Shown here: positions 24,521 to 33,220 of the stretch, in pieces
Layout: every line of letters starts with the position of its first letter
Position numbering within the stretch: the stretch's first letter is position 1
NCBI GenBank assembly: GCA_016125405.1
Contig: WGLW01000008.1
Location: forward strand, 1-64,000
Reading direction: 5' to 3'
Source: Alphaproteobacteria bacterium
GTDB lineage: Bacteria > Pseudomonadota > Alphaproteobacteria > Caulobacterales > Hyphomonadaceae
Length of the DNA: 64,000 bases
Notes under the pieces: model-generated
The model's database searches: none
Seen by the model: the letters and a program-made list of their open reading frames with translations, nothing else
Told to the model about the DNA's origin: nothing
Translations under genes and position numbers: made by a program

Positions 24521-25030
24521 ATGCCGGTTCAGGAAGGGCTTCCGGCGGGTATTCATATCCGGGCCGCGACGCCGGATGATGCCGCCATGTTGCTCGACCT
24601 GATGCTGCGCAGCTGGACCGGAACGGTCGCCGGCAATTCCTCCGCCTATCGCGAAACCGAGGCGACGATTTCGGCCCAGCTCGCACGCGGCGGCGGAGCG
24701 GTGATCTGTCATGAAGACGAGCCGGTCGGCGCCGGGCGGTTCCATCCCGTACCCGGCCCCGAAGGCGACGCCCGGCAATGGGTCGAGATAAAGCGCGTCG
24801 GCTTGCTGCGACCTTGGCGCAACAAGGGCCTTGCAGCTCCGCTGGTGGCTTTCCTGGAGGCTGCGGCGGCGCGTCAGGGCTATGCGGGCGCGCAGTTGGG
24901 CGTCAGGGTCGACCAGCCCCGTTTGGTCGCCTTCTGGGCGGGCCTTGGCTATTCGCTGGCGGATGACGTGACCATGCACACCGTCAATCCGCTGACTGAC
25001 CCGCCCATCACCATGCGCAAGCGACTCTGA
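24521..25030 (+). CDS. GNAT N-acetyltransferase
   Basis: A 169-residue acetyltransferase. The fold begins at IHIRAATPDDAAMLLDLMLR, and the CoA-binding segment is VGLLRPWRNKGLAAPLVAFL near residues 93-112 (R-x-x-G/N-x-G/A type), followed by LGVRVDQPRLVAFWAGLGY, the typical C-terminal half. The substrate is unknown. It stands between petC and mtnP, 72 bp before the latter; a shared transcript is possible. Confidence 0.8.
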   Translation: MPVQEGLPAGIHIRAATPDDAAMLLDLMLRSWTGTVAGNSSAYRETEATISAQLARGGGAVICHEDEPVGAGRFHPVPGPEGDARQWVEIKRVGLLRPWRNKGLAAPLVAFLEAAAARQGYAGAQLGVRVDQPRLVAFWAGLGYSLADDVTMHTVNPLTDPPITMRKRL

Positions 25031-25102
25031 GCGGCCGGGGCTTCCCGGGTTGCGTTCGTTGCGGCGGACCGGTTCAGTCGGGAGCGCACAAGGGAGAGGG
25101 AT

Positions 25103-25981
25103 GTGGCCGGCTGGGTTCTGGGCGTCATCGGCGGGTCTGGCCTCTACCGCATCGACGGGCTCGAGGGCGGGCGATGGGAGCGTATCGACTCGCCCTGGGG
25201 TGCGCCGTCCGACGAGGTTTACCGGAGCGCCGTCGGGCCGGTGGAGCTGGTTTTCCTGCCGCGCCATGGGCGCAGCCACCAGCTCGGACCAACGCAGCTC
25301 AACTATCGCGCCAACATCGACGTGCTGAAGCGGGCGGGCTGTACCGACCTGCTGTCGCTGTCTGCGTGCGGCTCGCTCAAGGAGGCCTATGCGCCGGGCG
25401 ACTTCGTGATCGTTGACCAGTTCATCGACCGCACATTTGCGCGCGAGAAGAGCTTCTTTGGCGAGGGCGTGGTTGCGCATGTCTCGATGGCGCATCCGGT
25501 TTCGCAACGGCTTGCTGACCTTGCGGCCGGGGAGGCGGATGGGCTGGGCGTAAGGGTGCACCGGGGTGGGACATACCTCGCCATGGAGGGACCGCAATTT
25601 TCCTCGCTGGCCGAGTCGAACCTCTACAGGTCGTGGGGATGTGACGTGATCGGCATGACGAACATGCCCGAGGCGAAACTCGCACGGGAAGCAGAGCTGC
25701 CATACGCCTGCGTTGCGATGGTGACGGATTACGATTGCTGGCATGAGGAAGTCGAAGCCGTATCCGTAACCGAGGTGCAGAAGGTGTTGCACGTGAATGC
25801 GGGCAATGCGGCGCAACTGGTGCTGCGCCTCGCGCAGCGGCTGGGCGGTATGGATCGCACGCCCGATCCGCAGGGCATCGATACGTGTCTGGATTTTGCG
25901 ATCATCACGCCGGAGGAGGCGCGCGACCCCGCGCTGGTTGCGAAGCTGGACGCGGTGGCGGGAAGGGTGCTGCGCGGTTGA
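25103..25981 (+). CDS. mtnP: S-methyl-5'-thioadenosine phosphorylase
   Basis: Phosphorolysis of methylthioadenosine to adenine and methylthioribose-1-phosphate. The 292-residue chain has the nucleoside-phosphorylase type 2 features VIGGSGLYRIDG, LPRHGRSHQLGP, LAMEGPQFSSLAESNLYRSW and VIGMTNMPEAKLARE. The start is GTG at 25103 after AGGGAGAGGG; the overlapping ATG at 25101 is out of frame. The adenine produced could be recycled by apt 1.5 kb downstream. The 103-bp gap that follows shows no gene. Confidence 0.93.
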   Translation: MAGWVLGVIGGSGLYRIDGLEGGRWERIDSPWGAPSDEVYRSAVGPVELVFLPRHGRSHQLGPTQLNYRANIDVLKRAGCTDLLSLSACGSLKEAYAPGDFVIVDQFIDRTFAREKSFFGEGVVAHVSMAHPVSQRLADLAAGEADGLGVRVHRGGTYLAMEGPQFSSLAESNLYRSWGCDVIGMTNMPEAKLAREAELPYACVAMVTDYDCWHEEVEAVSVTEVQKVLHVNAGNAAQLVLRLAQRLGGMDRTPDPQGIDTCLDFAIITPEEARDPALVAKLDAVAGRVLRG

Positions 25982-26084
25982 GGCGGAGGCGGCGCCGGAG
26001 AAAACCTCGGCCGGGGGATAGCCATTTCTCCATGGCGCTTGAGACTTGGCCGGGCATAGCTGTGGCGGTTCTGGAGACCGACCG

Positions 26085-26711
26085 ATGAGCCCCGAAAAGC
26101 TGACGGCCTTCCTGATGCTGACAACGCTGGTGAGCATCGTTCCCGGCCCTGCGGTGATTTTCGTGATGTCGCAGGCGGCGTGGCGCGGACCGCGTGCGGG
26201 AATCGCAGCGGGCCTTGGCATCCAGACCGCCAACGTCGCGTATTTCACGCTTTCAGGGTTTGGCCTGGCCGGACTGATCGCGGCGTCTGGTGCGGCCTTT
26301 ACGGTCATCAAGCTGTTCGGCGCAGCCTATCTGGCATGGCTGGGCGTAACCGCTTTCATCCAGTCCTTCCGGAAGGACGCCTCCTTCGCGCCGCCAGCCA
26401 TGCGCCGGAGCCTGCACGGCTACAGGGACGCGCTGTTCGTCGGCCTCGGCAATCCGAAATCGATCCTCTACTTTGTCGCCCTGCTGCCCCAGTTCCTCGA
26501 TCCCTCCAGTCCGTTGCCGCAGCAGATTCTCGTGCTCGGCGTTATCGCCACGGGTATCGATTTCGCGACCGACGTGGTCTATGCGTTCGCCGGCGGGGCC
26601 CTGTCGCGAGCGCTGAATCAACCGGCTGTCAGGCGTTGGACGGAACGGGGGATTGGCAGCCTCTTTATGGGTCTGTCCGCTGTGACCGCGCTTTACCGGC
26701 GTGTTGCCTGA
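26085..26711 (+). CDS. LysE-family translocator 1
   Basis: A 208-residue six-helix exporter of the LysE/RhtB family, which extrudes amino acids or their derivatives. The family signature TTLVSIVPGPAVIFVMSQAA is at the N-terminus, then RGPRAGIAAGLGIQTANVAY, and GLGNPKSILYFVALLPQF near 125-143. The ATG at 26085 follows CTGGAGACC. A GST gene follows 18 bp downstream. The substrate cannot be assigned. Confidence 0.88.
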   Translation: MSPEKLTAFLMLTTLVSIVPGPAVIFVMSQAAWRGPRAGIAAGLGIQTANVAYFTLSGFGLAGLIAASGAAFTVIKLFGAAYLAWLGVTAFIQSFRKDASFAPPAMRRSLHGYRDALFVGLGNPKSILYFVALLPQFLDPSSPLPQQILVLGVIATGIDFATDVVYAFAGGALSRALNQPAVRRWTERGIGSLFMGLSAVTALYRRVA

Positions 26712-26729
26712 CCAACGGGAGCAGAACGC

Positions 26730-27389
26730 GTGACCAAGCCTCGTCTCCACATTGGCGACAAGAACTATTCGTCCTGGTCGATGCGTCCCTGGCTGGCGCT
26801 GAAGCATGGCGGCATCGATTTCGAGGAAGTGCTGCACGCCTTGCCTGAGCAGCATTCCGGCGCGCCAGCCTTTGGCGCGATATCTCCAAATGGACGTGTT
26901 CCGGCTCTGGATCTGGCGCCGGGCGTCACGATCGCGGAAAGCCTGGCGATCTGCGAATGGGCCGGCGAAGTGGCGCCGACGCTTTGGCCGGATGGGCCGC
27001 CGGGTTCCAATGCGCGCGCGCTCGCCCGATCGGCGTCGGCGATGATGCATTCCGGATTTTCCGCGCTGCGGACGGATTGCCCCGTGAACATCCGTCGCCG
27101 CACGGACGCTTCCCGTATGACGGAGGCCGGAAAGGCGGATGCAGCTTCCGTCGACGCCATGTGGACAGCGTGCCTCGACCACTTGGGCGGCCCGTTCCTG
27201 TTTGGCCGCTTCGGAATCGTCGACGCCATGTACGCGCCCGTGGTGACGCGCTTCGTCACCTATGCGATCCCGCGCTCGAAGACGGCGGAGGCGTATATCG
27301 ATGCGATCACCCGCGATCCGCATGTGGCGGCCTGGATCGCGGCGGCGATGGCTGAAACCCGTCAATTGCCCCGTTCGGACGTTGCCTAA
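26730..27389 (+). CDS. Glutathione S-transferase family protein 1
   Basis: A 219-residue GST with an N-terminal thioredoxin-fold domain (LHIGDKNYSSWSMRPWLALK, where the Ser/Tyr region would contact glutathione), the cis-Pro loop GRVPALDL and the following ESLAICEW, and a helical C-terminal domain. Such NYSSWSMRPW proteins form a distinct bacterial GST group of unknown substrate. The start is GTG at 26730 with GGGAG upstream. It is probably in one unit with the LysE exporter before it. Confidence 0.87.
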   Translation: MTKPRLHIGDKNYSSWSMRPWLALKHGGIDFEEVLHALPEQHSGAPAFGAISPNGRVPALDLAPGVTIAESLAICEWAGEVAPTLWPDGPPGSNARALARSASAMMHSGFSALRTDCPVNIRRRTDASRMTEAGKADAASVDAMWTACLDHLGGPFLFGRFGIVDAMYAPVVTRFVTYAIPRSKTAEAYIDAITRDPHVAAWIAAAMAETRQLPRSDVA

Positions 27390-27450
27390 TCGCGTCGTCT
27401 GGTGAACCTTGGCCCCGATCAATTCGCCGGGCCAGATTCAGGCGGGGACC

Positions 27451-27978
27451 ATGGACCTCAAGGACACAATCCGCAGCATTCCGGATTATCCCAAACCCGG
27501 AATCATGTTCCGGGATGTCACCACCCTGTTGGGAAATCCGCGCGCCTTTCGTCAGGCGGTGGACGAGCTGGTGCAGCCGTTCGCTGGATCGAAGATCGAC
27601 AAGGTGGCGGGCATAGAGGCGCGGGGCTTCATTCTTGGCGGCGCCGTGGCCCACCAGCTCTCCGCGGGGTTCGTGCCCCTCCGTAAGAAGGGCAAGCTGC
27701 CGCATGCCGTGATCACGGAAAGCTACGAGCTGGAATATGGCGCGGATTCCATGGAGATACACACCGACGCCATTCTGCCGGACGAGCGCGTGCTGCTTGT
27801 GGATGACCTGATTGCGACCGGGGGAACGGCTGTGGCGGCGGTGAAATTGCTCCGGAAGGCGGGCGCAAAGGTGATCGGCGCGGCGTTCCTTGTGGGGCTC
27901 CCGGAACTCAAGGGAGATACGCGCCTCGCGGGATTTGGCGTCGAGGTGTCGTATCTGACCTGGTTTGGCGGTCATTAA
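27451..27978 (+). CDS. apt: Adenine phosphoribosyltransferase
   Basis: Salvage of adenine to AMP using PRPP. The 175-residue product shows [20 protein letters not shown] at the N-terminus, [21 protein letters not shown], and the PRPP-binding [14 protein letters not shown] near 118-131. The ATG at 27451 is the family start; an upstream in-frame ATG at 27409 adds 14 unconserved residues. It complements mtnP, which releases adenine. Confidence 0.95.
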   Translation: MDLKDTIRSIPDYPKPGIMFRDVTTLLGNPRAFRQAVDELVQPFAGSKIDKVAGIEARGFILGGAVAHQLSAGFVPLRKKGKLPHAVITESYELEYGADSMEIHTDAILPDERVLLVDDLIATGGTAVAAVKLLRKAGAKVIGAAFLVGLPELKGDTRLAGFGVEVSYLTWFGGH

Positions 27979-28065
27979 CCTCCCGTTTGGGCGAAACCGG
28001 GCAGGCATTGACCCGACGCCCCCGGGCAGCCACCTATGGCCCCAAGGCACATATCTGGAGCGGAC

Positions 28066-28674
28066 ATGAAGATTCGGCTGGACGATGAAGACGACGACGA
28101 CACCTCGTCCTCGAAGGACAAGGAATCCCCGTCGTCGCAGCTGGAGAAGGCCCTGTTCGAGGCCCGCACGGTCCTGCTGACGGGCGAGATCAACGACAAG
28201 CAGGCCAAGATGGTCTGCGCCCAGCTGCTGGGCTACGCCGCGGTCAGCGACAAGCCGATCCTTCTGGTTCTGTCCTCGCCGGGCGGGCACGTCGAAAGCG
28301 GCGACATGATCCACGACATGATCAAGTTCGTCCGGGCGCCTGTGAAGATTCTTGGCACAGGCTGGGTGGCCTCGGCTGGCGCGCTGATCTATGCGGCCGG
28401 CAAGAAGGAAAACCGGTTTGCCCTGCCCAACACACGGTTCCTGCTACACGAACCGCGCGGCGGCGTGGGCGGCCAGGCCTCCGACGTGGAAATCCAGGCG
28501 CGTGAGATCATTCGCATGCGCGAGCGGCTGAACAATATCTTCGCCGAGGCGACTGGCCAGCCGCTTGAGCGGATCAAGAAGGACACCGACCGCGACTACT
28601 GGATGGCGGCGAAGGAAGCTCTTGAGTACGGGCTTGTGGGCAAGATTGTGACCTCCCACAAGGAAATCGGCTAG
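28066..28674 (+). CDS. ClpP-like serine protease (ATP-dependent Clp family)
   Basis: A 202-residue Clp-protease-fold protein. The triad is readable: Ser103 in GWVASAGALI, His128 in FLLHEPRGG and Asp173 in KKDTDRDYWM, aligned with the ClpP catalytic set. The N-terminus is unusual: a highly acidic, Ser-rich leader (LDDEDDDDTSSSKDKESPSS) instead of a processed propeptide. ClpP barrels need ClpA/ClpX-type ATPases, and none is adjacent. This is probably a second ClpP-type protein, common in alphaproteobacteria, rather than the main clpP beside clpX. The ATG at 28066 follows CTGGAGCGGAC. Confidence 0.88.
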   Translation: MKIRLDDEDDDDTSSSKDKESPSSQLEKALFEARTVLLTGEINDKQAKMVCAQLLGYAAVSDKPILLVLSSPGGHVESGDMIHDMIKFVRAPVKILGTGWVASAGALIYAAGKKENRFALPNTRFLLHEPRGGVGGQASDVEIQAREIIRMRERLNNIFAEATGQPLERIKKDTDRDYWMAAKEALEYGLVGKIVTSHKEIG

Positions 28675-28731
28675 CCACCCGGGAATTCCGGCTCTTCGCC
28701 TTTGTGCGTTCACGCGGCATAGTTCGTCGCC

Positions 28732-29487
28732 ATGAGGCTGCGACAAAGGATCGTGGACTGGACGGGCTGGGACTGGGCGGGTTGGCGCAAGCTCGCTCTG
28801 GCGGGCGGCTCTGCGCTGATCAACGGGATTGCGCTCGCCCTCCTTGCGGGAAGCCTGACCGCTGGTGGCGCAGAGATCGGCCGGGCGCGGATGTCTCCAT
28901 CGGTGGTTGTCTCGGTCACTCTGGTTTCTGAAACACCCCCGTCTCAACCGCGGCAGGCTGCTCCAGCCGAACCGACGCCGGCGCGCCCGTCAGCCGCGAC
29001 CCCGACGCCGCAGCGCGCGGATTTTGTCCCCGACAAACGCAGGCCGCGTTCGCCATCAGTCGCCAGCGGCGGCGCGAAGGCTGACGGCGAGGATGGCGTT
29101 TATCTGGGCCCGCCGGGCGTGGCTCAGGCTGGGCCGCCGCTGGGGCTTCGCGGGTTGCTCAAGAAGGATCCCTGCAACAACGTCGTTGAGAGACTGCGCG
29201 GCGACTGTGACCTCAAATGGGGCAAGCTTCTGGCCGAGGGCGAGATCGTCCAGGAACCGAGCATCGAACAACTGAAACGGATGTATCCTGGATTTGTCGA
29301 GGAGCCGTCCTGCGGGTCGTCGCACATGGGATGTCTCCAGGCGGACTGGCGCTCATCAATCGGCACGCGCCCGATCATGCGCGGGCCCGCTTCCGGCGGG
29401 CCGGCAAGCCTTGGGGGCCCCGCAGCGGGCGTTGGACGCTTGCCCCCGGCGAATGAGTATCAACGCGATCCCGGATTTGGGGACTGA
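28732..29487 (+). CDS. Unrecognised membrane-anchored proline-rich protein
   Basis: A 251-residue protein that I cannot assign. It has a Trp-rich amphipathic start (RIVDWTGWDWAGWRKL), one hydrophobic segment (about 20-45), a Pro/Ala-rich linker with four APAEPTPARPSA-type stretches (about 65-105), and a C-terminal domain with four cysteines in a KKDPCNNVVERLRGDC and EEPSCGSSHMGC arrangement. The tail is Gly/Pro-rich. The layout resembles TonB-like or cell-envelope linkers, but there is no TonB C-terminal signature. It follows the ClpP-like gene by 57 bp. Confidence 0.68.
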   Translation: MRLRQRIVDWTGWDWAGWRKLALAGGSALINGIALALLAGSLTAGGAEIGRARMSPSVVVSVTLVSETPPSQPRQAAPAEPTPARPSAATPTPQRADFVPDKRRPRSPSVASGGAKADGEDGVYLGPPGVAQAGPPLGLRGLLKKDPCNNVVERLRGDCDLKWGKLLAEGEIVQEPSIEQLKRMYPGFVEEPSCGSSHMGCLQADWRSSIGTRPIMRGPASGGPASLGGPAAGVGRLPPANEYQRDPGFGD

Positions 29488-29558
29488 CCCGGTTCGAAGT
29501 TGGACAGGGTGTCAGGTTCAACGCATAAGACCATCCGGTTCCGGGAAGCGGCACGCCA

Positions 29559-30476
29559 TTGAATTATCGCCACGCCTTTCACGCGGGGAACTTCGCGGAC
29601 GTCGTCAAGCACGTTGTCCTTTCGCTTTGCCTTGATCGGCTGAATGCGAAGGACAAGCCCTATCGCTTCATCGACACGCATGCCGGCGTTGGCGCCTATG
29701 ACCTGACAGGCGACGAGGCGCGGCGCAGCCCGGAATGGCGCGATGGCGTGGCGCGGCTTTGGATGACCGAACATGGCGCGCCCGATGCCGTGCGAGCGGC
29801 GCTCGCGCCCTACATGACCGTTTTGCGCGGCATGAATCCGGATGGAAACCTGGTCGCGTATCCGGGCTCGCCTGCGATCGCGACCCGACTGATGCGCGAG
29901 GGCGATGCAATCCGGCTGTGCGAACTGCACCCGGAGAGCGCTGAGAAACTCAGAGAAGCCGTGGGCGGGGACCGGCGCGTCAAGATCGAGGAGAGGGACG
30001 GATATGAGGCGCTGGGCGCCTATGTGCCGCCGCCCGAGCGGCGCGGCCTCGTTCTGATTGATCCGCCGTTCGAGGAAGGCTCGGCCGAACGGCGTCTCGA
30101 TTTCGAGCGGATGCTGCGCGTTGTGCGCAAGGCCGTGAAGCGGTGGCCGGGGGGCGTCTATCTGCTTTGGCGGCCCATAAAGAACATCGATGCCGTCGCT
30201 GCATTCGACGGCGAACTCGCGAGCGTGCTGATCGAGGAGCTGGGCATGGCGCCGGACAAGCTTCTGGCGGCGGATCTTTGGGTGCGCGATCCGGGCAGGC
30301 CCGGTCCGCTGGCCGGCGCCGGCCTTGTCGTTCTCAATCCTCCCTTTGGCCTGACGGAACACCTCAAGGCGGCGCTGCCATGGCTGGCCAACCTGATGGA
30401 CCAGTCTTCGGACGACGAAGAGATTGAATCAGGTTGGCGGCTGGTTTCGCCAGAAGCCGAACCCGACGCCGGCTAG
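29559..30476 (+). CDS. rlmJ: 23S rRNA (adenine(2030)-N6)-methyltransferase
   Basis: A 305-residue rRNA methyltransferase. The signature NYRHAFHAGNFADVVKH is at the extreme N-terminus, and the catalytic LVLIDPPFEEGSAE (DPPF) is near residue 165-178. The start is TTG at 29559: it places the conserved NYRHAFHAGN directly after the initiator, and no ATG or GTG fits. It is separated by 18 bp from the convergent LysE-type exporter. Confidence 0.91.
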   Translation: MNYRHAFHAGNFADVVKHVVLSLCLDRLNAKDKPYRFIDTHAGVGAYDLTGDEARRSPEWRDGVARLWMTEHGAPDAVRAALAPYMTVLRGMNPDGNLVAYPGSPAIATRLMREGDAIRLCELHPESAEKLREAVGGDRRVKIEERDGYEALGAYVPPPERRGLVLIDPPFEEGSAERRLDFERMLRVVRKAVKRWPGGVYLLWRPIKNIDAVAAFDGELASVLIEELGMAPDKLLAADLWVRDPGRPGPLAGAGLVVLNPPFGLTEHLKAALPWLANLMDQSSDDEEIESGWRLVSPEAEPDAG

Positions 30477-30494
30477 GTGGCGCGGGGCGCGCCG

Positions 30495-31100
30495 TTATCC
30501 CTTCGCGCTGGTGATCGCGAACCATATCGCCACGACGAGCAGGGAGATTGCAAAGAGCCGCCGCACCAGTCGTTCCCGTTTCGGGCTGGCCAGCGCTTTC
30601 TGGAAGTTGCCGGCAAACGCGACAATCGACAGGTGAACGCCTGTCGCGATGGCGACGTAGATCAGGCCCAATGCAAGTGTGGCTGACAACGTGGCCGAGG
30701 GCAGAAATCCCGGAACGAGCACAGCGAACACGCTGACCGCTTTGGGGTTGAGAATGTTTATGATCAGCCCGCGGCGGAAATAGCGGGACCCATCGGGTCG
30801 GTCGAGGCTTGGCTCCGAATCGCCGCCAATCCAGGCCTCAAACGCCAGATACAACAGGAACAGCACGCCGCCCCAGCGAAGGACCTCGAACGCTGCGGGA
30901 TAGCTGGCAAGAAGGGCCGCCAGCCCCGCGGTTACGGCTACCGCCAGCAGCGCAAGGCCAAGCGCAATTCCAGCGACGGCGCGCAACCCAGCGCCGCGCC
31001 CCTCGCGCGCCGCCACGATCGCCAGCCACATCATGTTGGGTCCAGGCGTCAGCTCCATAAGGAACGCGGCCGTCAGAAACTCCAGCATGATTGATGTCAT
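30495..31100 (-). CDS. LysE-family translocator 2
   Basis: A 201-residue six-helix LysE/RhtB-type exporter with the N-terminal AAFLMELTPGPNMMWLAIVA and RRGLIINILNPKAVSVFAVLV near residue 115-135. It is only distantly similar to the first LysE-type exporter of this window. It lies 26 bp after the GST-like gene on the same strand, an arrangement mirrored by the LysE-GST pair at 26.1-27.4 kb. Substrate unknown. Confidence 0.87.
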   Translation of the reverse strand: MTSIMLEFLTAAFLMELTPGPNMMWLAIVAAREGRGAGLRAVAGIALGLALLAVAVTAGLAALLASYPAAFEVLRWGGVLFLLYLAFEAWIGGDSEPSLDRPDGSRYFRRGLIINILNPKAVSVFAVLVPGFLPSATLSATLALGLIYVAIATGVHLSIVAFAGNFQKALASPKRERLVRRLFAISLLVVAIWFAITSAKG

Positions 31101-31126
31101 CGGGGCGGTGTCGGCCGGATCAGGAG

Positions 31127-31792
31127 CTAGCTCGCGTAATCATACGGTCCGCCAGTCTTGAGCGCAGCCTGATACGCCGGACGCGCGTGGATGCGATCCA
31201 GGAATGATTTGACCATCGGGCGGGATTTTGCATCAGCGCGCGCCGCGGCCGCCTCCAGTGGGAAACTCATCATGATGTCGGCTGCGGTGAATTCCCGGCC
31301 GGCGAACCATTCGGACTTCGCCAGTTCCGAGTCCCAGTAATCGATGTGCGTGCGGAGCTGTGGATCCGCCAGACGCGCATTGGCCTGCTTCATCACGCTT
31401 CCGATCAGGCCGCGCAGCAGTGGCGGAGCGTTCTGCGGGATGCGGGTGAAGACGAGTTTCAGAAGGAGAGGCGTCATCGCAGATCCCTCGGCGTAGTGCA
31501 GCCAGTAAACGAAGCGGTAATGCTCTGGCGTATACGGCCTTGGGACGAGCCGACCCTGACCGTAGTGCTCCAGGATGTACTCGATGATCGCTCCCGTCTC
31601 GGCGATCGTCTGGCCGTTTTCTGAAATTATCGGCGATTTCCCAAGCGGATGGATGGCCTTGAGTTCGGTTGGCGCCAGCATGGTCGCCTTGTCCCGTTCG
31701 TAGCGCTTGACCTCGTAGCGCACGCCAAGCTCCTCGAGCATCCAGAGCACGCGTTGCGAGCGAGAATTGTTCAGATGGTGTACGGTGATCAT
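31127..31792 (-). CDS. Glutathione S-transferase family protein 2
   Basis: A 221-residue GST with the N-terminal domain ITVHHLNNSRSQRVLWMLEE (Ser-type active site), the GKSPII loop and TIAETGAIIEYIL, then a helical C-terminal domain ending near RPAYQAALKTGG. This is the bacterial GST group active on small electrophiles. The ATG at 31790-31792 is the family start; an ATG 36 bp upstream adds a non-conserved head. It is co-oriented with the LysE-type exporter downstream (26 bp). The 107-bp gap to the MFS gene shows nothing. Confidence 0.88.
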   Translation of the reverse strand: MITVHHLNNSRSQRVLWMLEELGVRYEVKRYERDKATMLAPTELKAIHPLGKSPIISENGQTIAETGAIIEYILEHYGQGRLVPRPYTPEHYRFVYWLHYAEGSAMTPLLLKLVFTRIPQNAPPLLRGLIGSVMKQANARLADPQLRTHIDYWDSELAKSEWFAGREFTAADIMMSFPLEAAAARADAKSRPMVKSFLDRIHARPAYQAALKTGGPYDYAS

Positions 31793-31899
31793 CAACGGCC
31801 CCTCGACTGGCCGGGATGATGACAGCACCGCGCAGGCGGGCGCAATCAGAGATTGTCGCTCGGTCGCGGTGGTTGTGGGCGCCGACGGGGCGCGACGCC

Positions 31900-33150
31900 T
31901 CAGGGCGGCGGCAGGTGATGGGGCTGCATCAGCTTTCCGCGCTCGGTTATGAGAATCACCACAAGCGCGAGGGCGGACACAACGAAGTGCCCGATCAGGA
32001 TCGGCGTAATCGTGCCGTTGAACTGGCGGGCGATAAAGCCGCCGATCATGGCGGCCGCAAAGGATGAGGCGAAGCCGATGACGGCGGCGCCGGATCCGGC
32101 AAGCGCGCCGAGGGGCTCCATCGCGATGGCGCTGTAGTTCGGTCCCTGGAACCCGATCATGAAGAACGCCACCAGCATCAGGCCGTAGAAAATTCCGAAC
32201 GGAACCGGGCCCTGCGAGGCGAGCACCGCGTGGATCGCGCTGACCAGGACAAAGCCGAGCAGCGCGCCGTGCGACATCTTCCGCATGCCGAAACGTTCGA
32301 CCAGGCGCGAGTTGATCAGGTTCGAAACCGACATGGCGCCGGCGGCGCCGGCGAACCAGATCGGGAACATCGCGCCGGTGTGGTAGACCTCATGATAAAT
32401 CTGCTCCGACGACGACACATAGCTCATCAGTCCGCCGAAGAGCAGGCCGGAGGCGACCGTGTAGCCAAGTGTTTCGCGCGTTGCGAAGACGCGGCTGTAG
32501 TTGCGGAGAATCGTCGGCACGTTGAACGGCACGCGCCGTTCTTTCGGCAAGGTCTCCCTCAAGCGAAACAGCACCCAGAGAAACATCACAGCGCCAAAGC
32601 CGCTTAGGAACCAGAAGATGCCGCGCCAGTCGACGACCGCAAGAAGCGCCTGTCCGATGGATGGGGCGAGGATCGGTGCGGCCATGAAGACAATCATCAC
32701 CAGCGACATCACCTTCGCCATGGTCCGCCCGGCGTAGAGATCGCGCGCAGCTGAAACCGCGATGACCCGGCTTCCGCCTGCGCTCGTGCCCTGAAACACG
32801 CGAGCGGCGATGAGGGTCGAGAAATTGGGAGCGAAGATGCAGCAGACGCCTGCAACAGCGTAGGCCGCCAGCGAAATGAACAGCACGTTCCGTCTGCCGA
32901 AGCGATCGGTCAGCGGTCCGTAGACCAGTTGCGAGATGCCGAAGCCAATCATGTAGGAGATCACGATCAGCTGCCGGTCGTTTTCCTGGGCGACGCCGAA
33001 ACGCTCTCCCATTGCAGGCAGGGCCGGCAGCATGATGTCGATGGCGATGGCGTTGGTCGCCATCAGCATGGCGGTCATGGCGACGAACTCCGCCAGCGGA
33101 AGCTGGCGGACGGGCGCGGTTGCCGTCGGCTGGCTGGACGTGTCGGCCAC
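31900..33150 (-). CDS. Bcr/CflA-type multidrug MFS exporter
   Basis: A 416-residue, twelve-helix drug:H+ antiporter of the Bcr/CflA subgroup. The N-terminal LPLAEFVAMTAMLMATNAIA leads into helix 1, the motif-A loop is YGPLTDRFGRRNVLF, and RVFQGTSAGGSRVIAVSAAR is the motif-B/C region. I start it at GTG 33148-33150, since AAAGAG lies upstream and the family begins shortly before this residue; the frame stays open to 33312 into the ychF end. Likely substrates are drugs of the bicyclomycin or chloramphenicol type, but this cannot be read from sequence. Confidence 0.87.
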   Translation of the reverse strand: MADTSSQPTATAPVRQLPLAEFVAMTAMLMATNAIAIDIMLPALPAMGERFGVAQENDRQLIVISYMIGFGISQLVYGPLTDRFGRRNVLFISLAAYAVAGVCCIFAPNFSTLIAARVFQGTSAGGSRVIAVSAARDLYAGRTMAKVMSLVMIVFMAAPILAPSIGQALLAVVDWRGIFWFLSGFGAVMFLWVLFRLRETLPKERRVPFNVPTILRNYSRVFATRETLGYTVASGLLFGGLMSYVSSSEQIYHEVYHTGAMFPIWFAGAAGAMSVSNLINSRLVERFGMRKMSHGALLGFVLVSAIHAVLASQGPVPFGIFYGLMLVAFFMIGFQGPNYSAIAMEPLGALAGSGAAVIGFASSFAAAMIGGFIARQFNGTITPILIGHFVVSALALVVILITERGKLMQPHHLPPP

Positions 33151-33220
33151 GAAATCGTGCTCTTTGCTGGCGTCAGCCGGCCGGTCTAGCGAGGATTGGC
33201 GCCTGAGGGTAGGGCCAACT

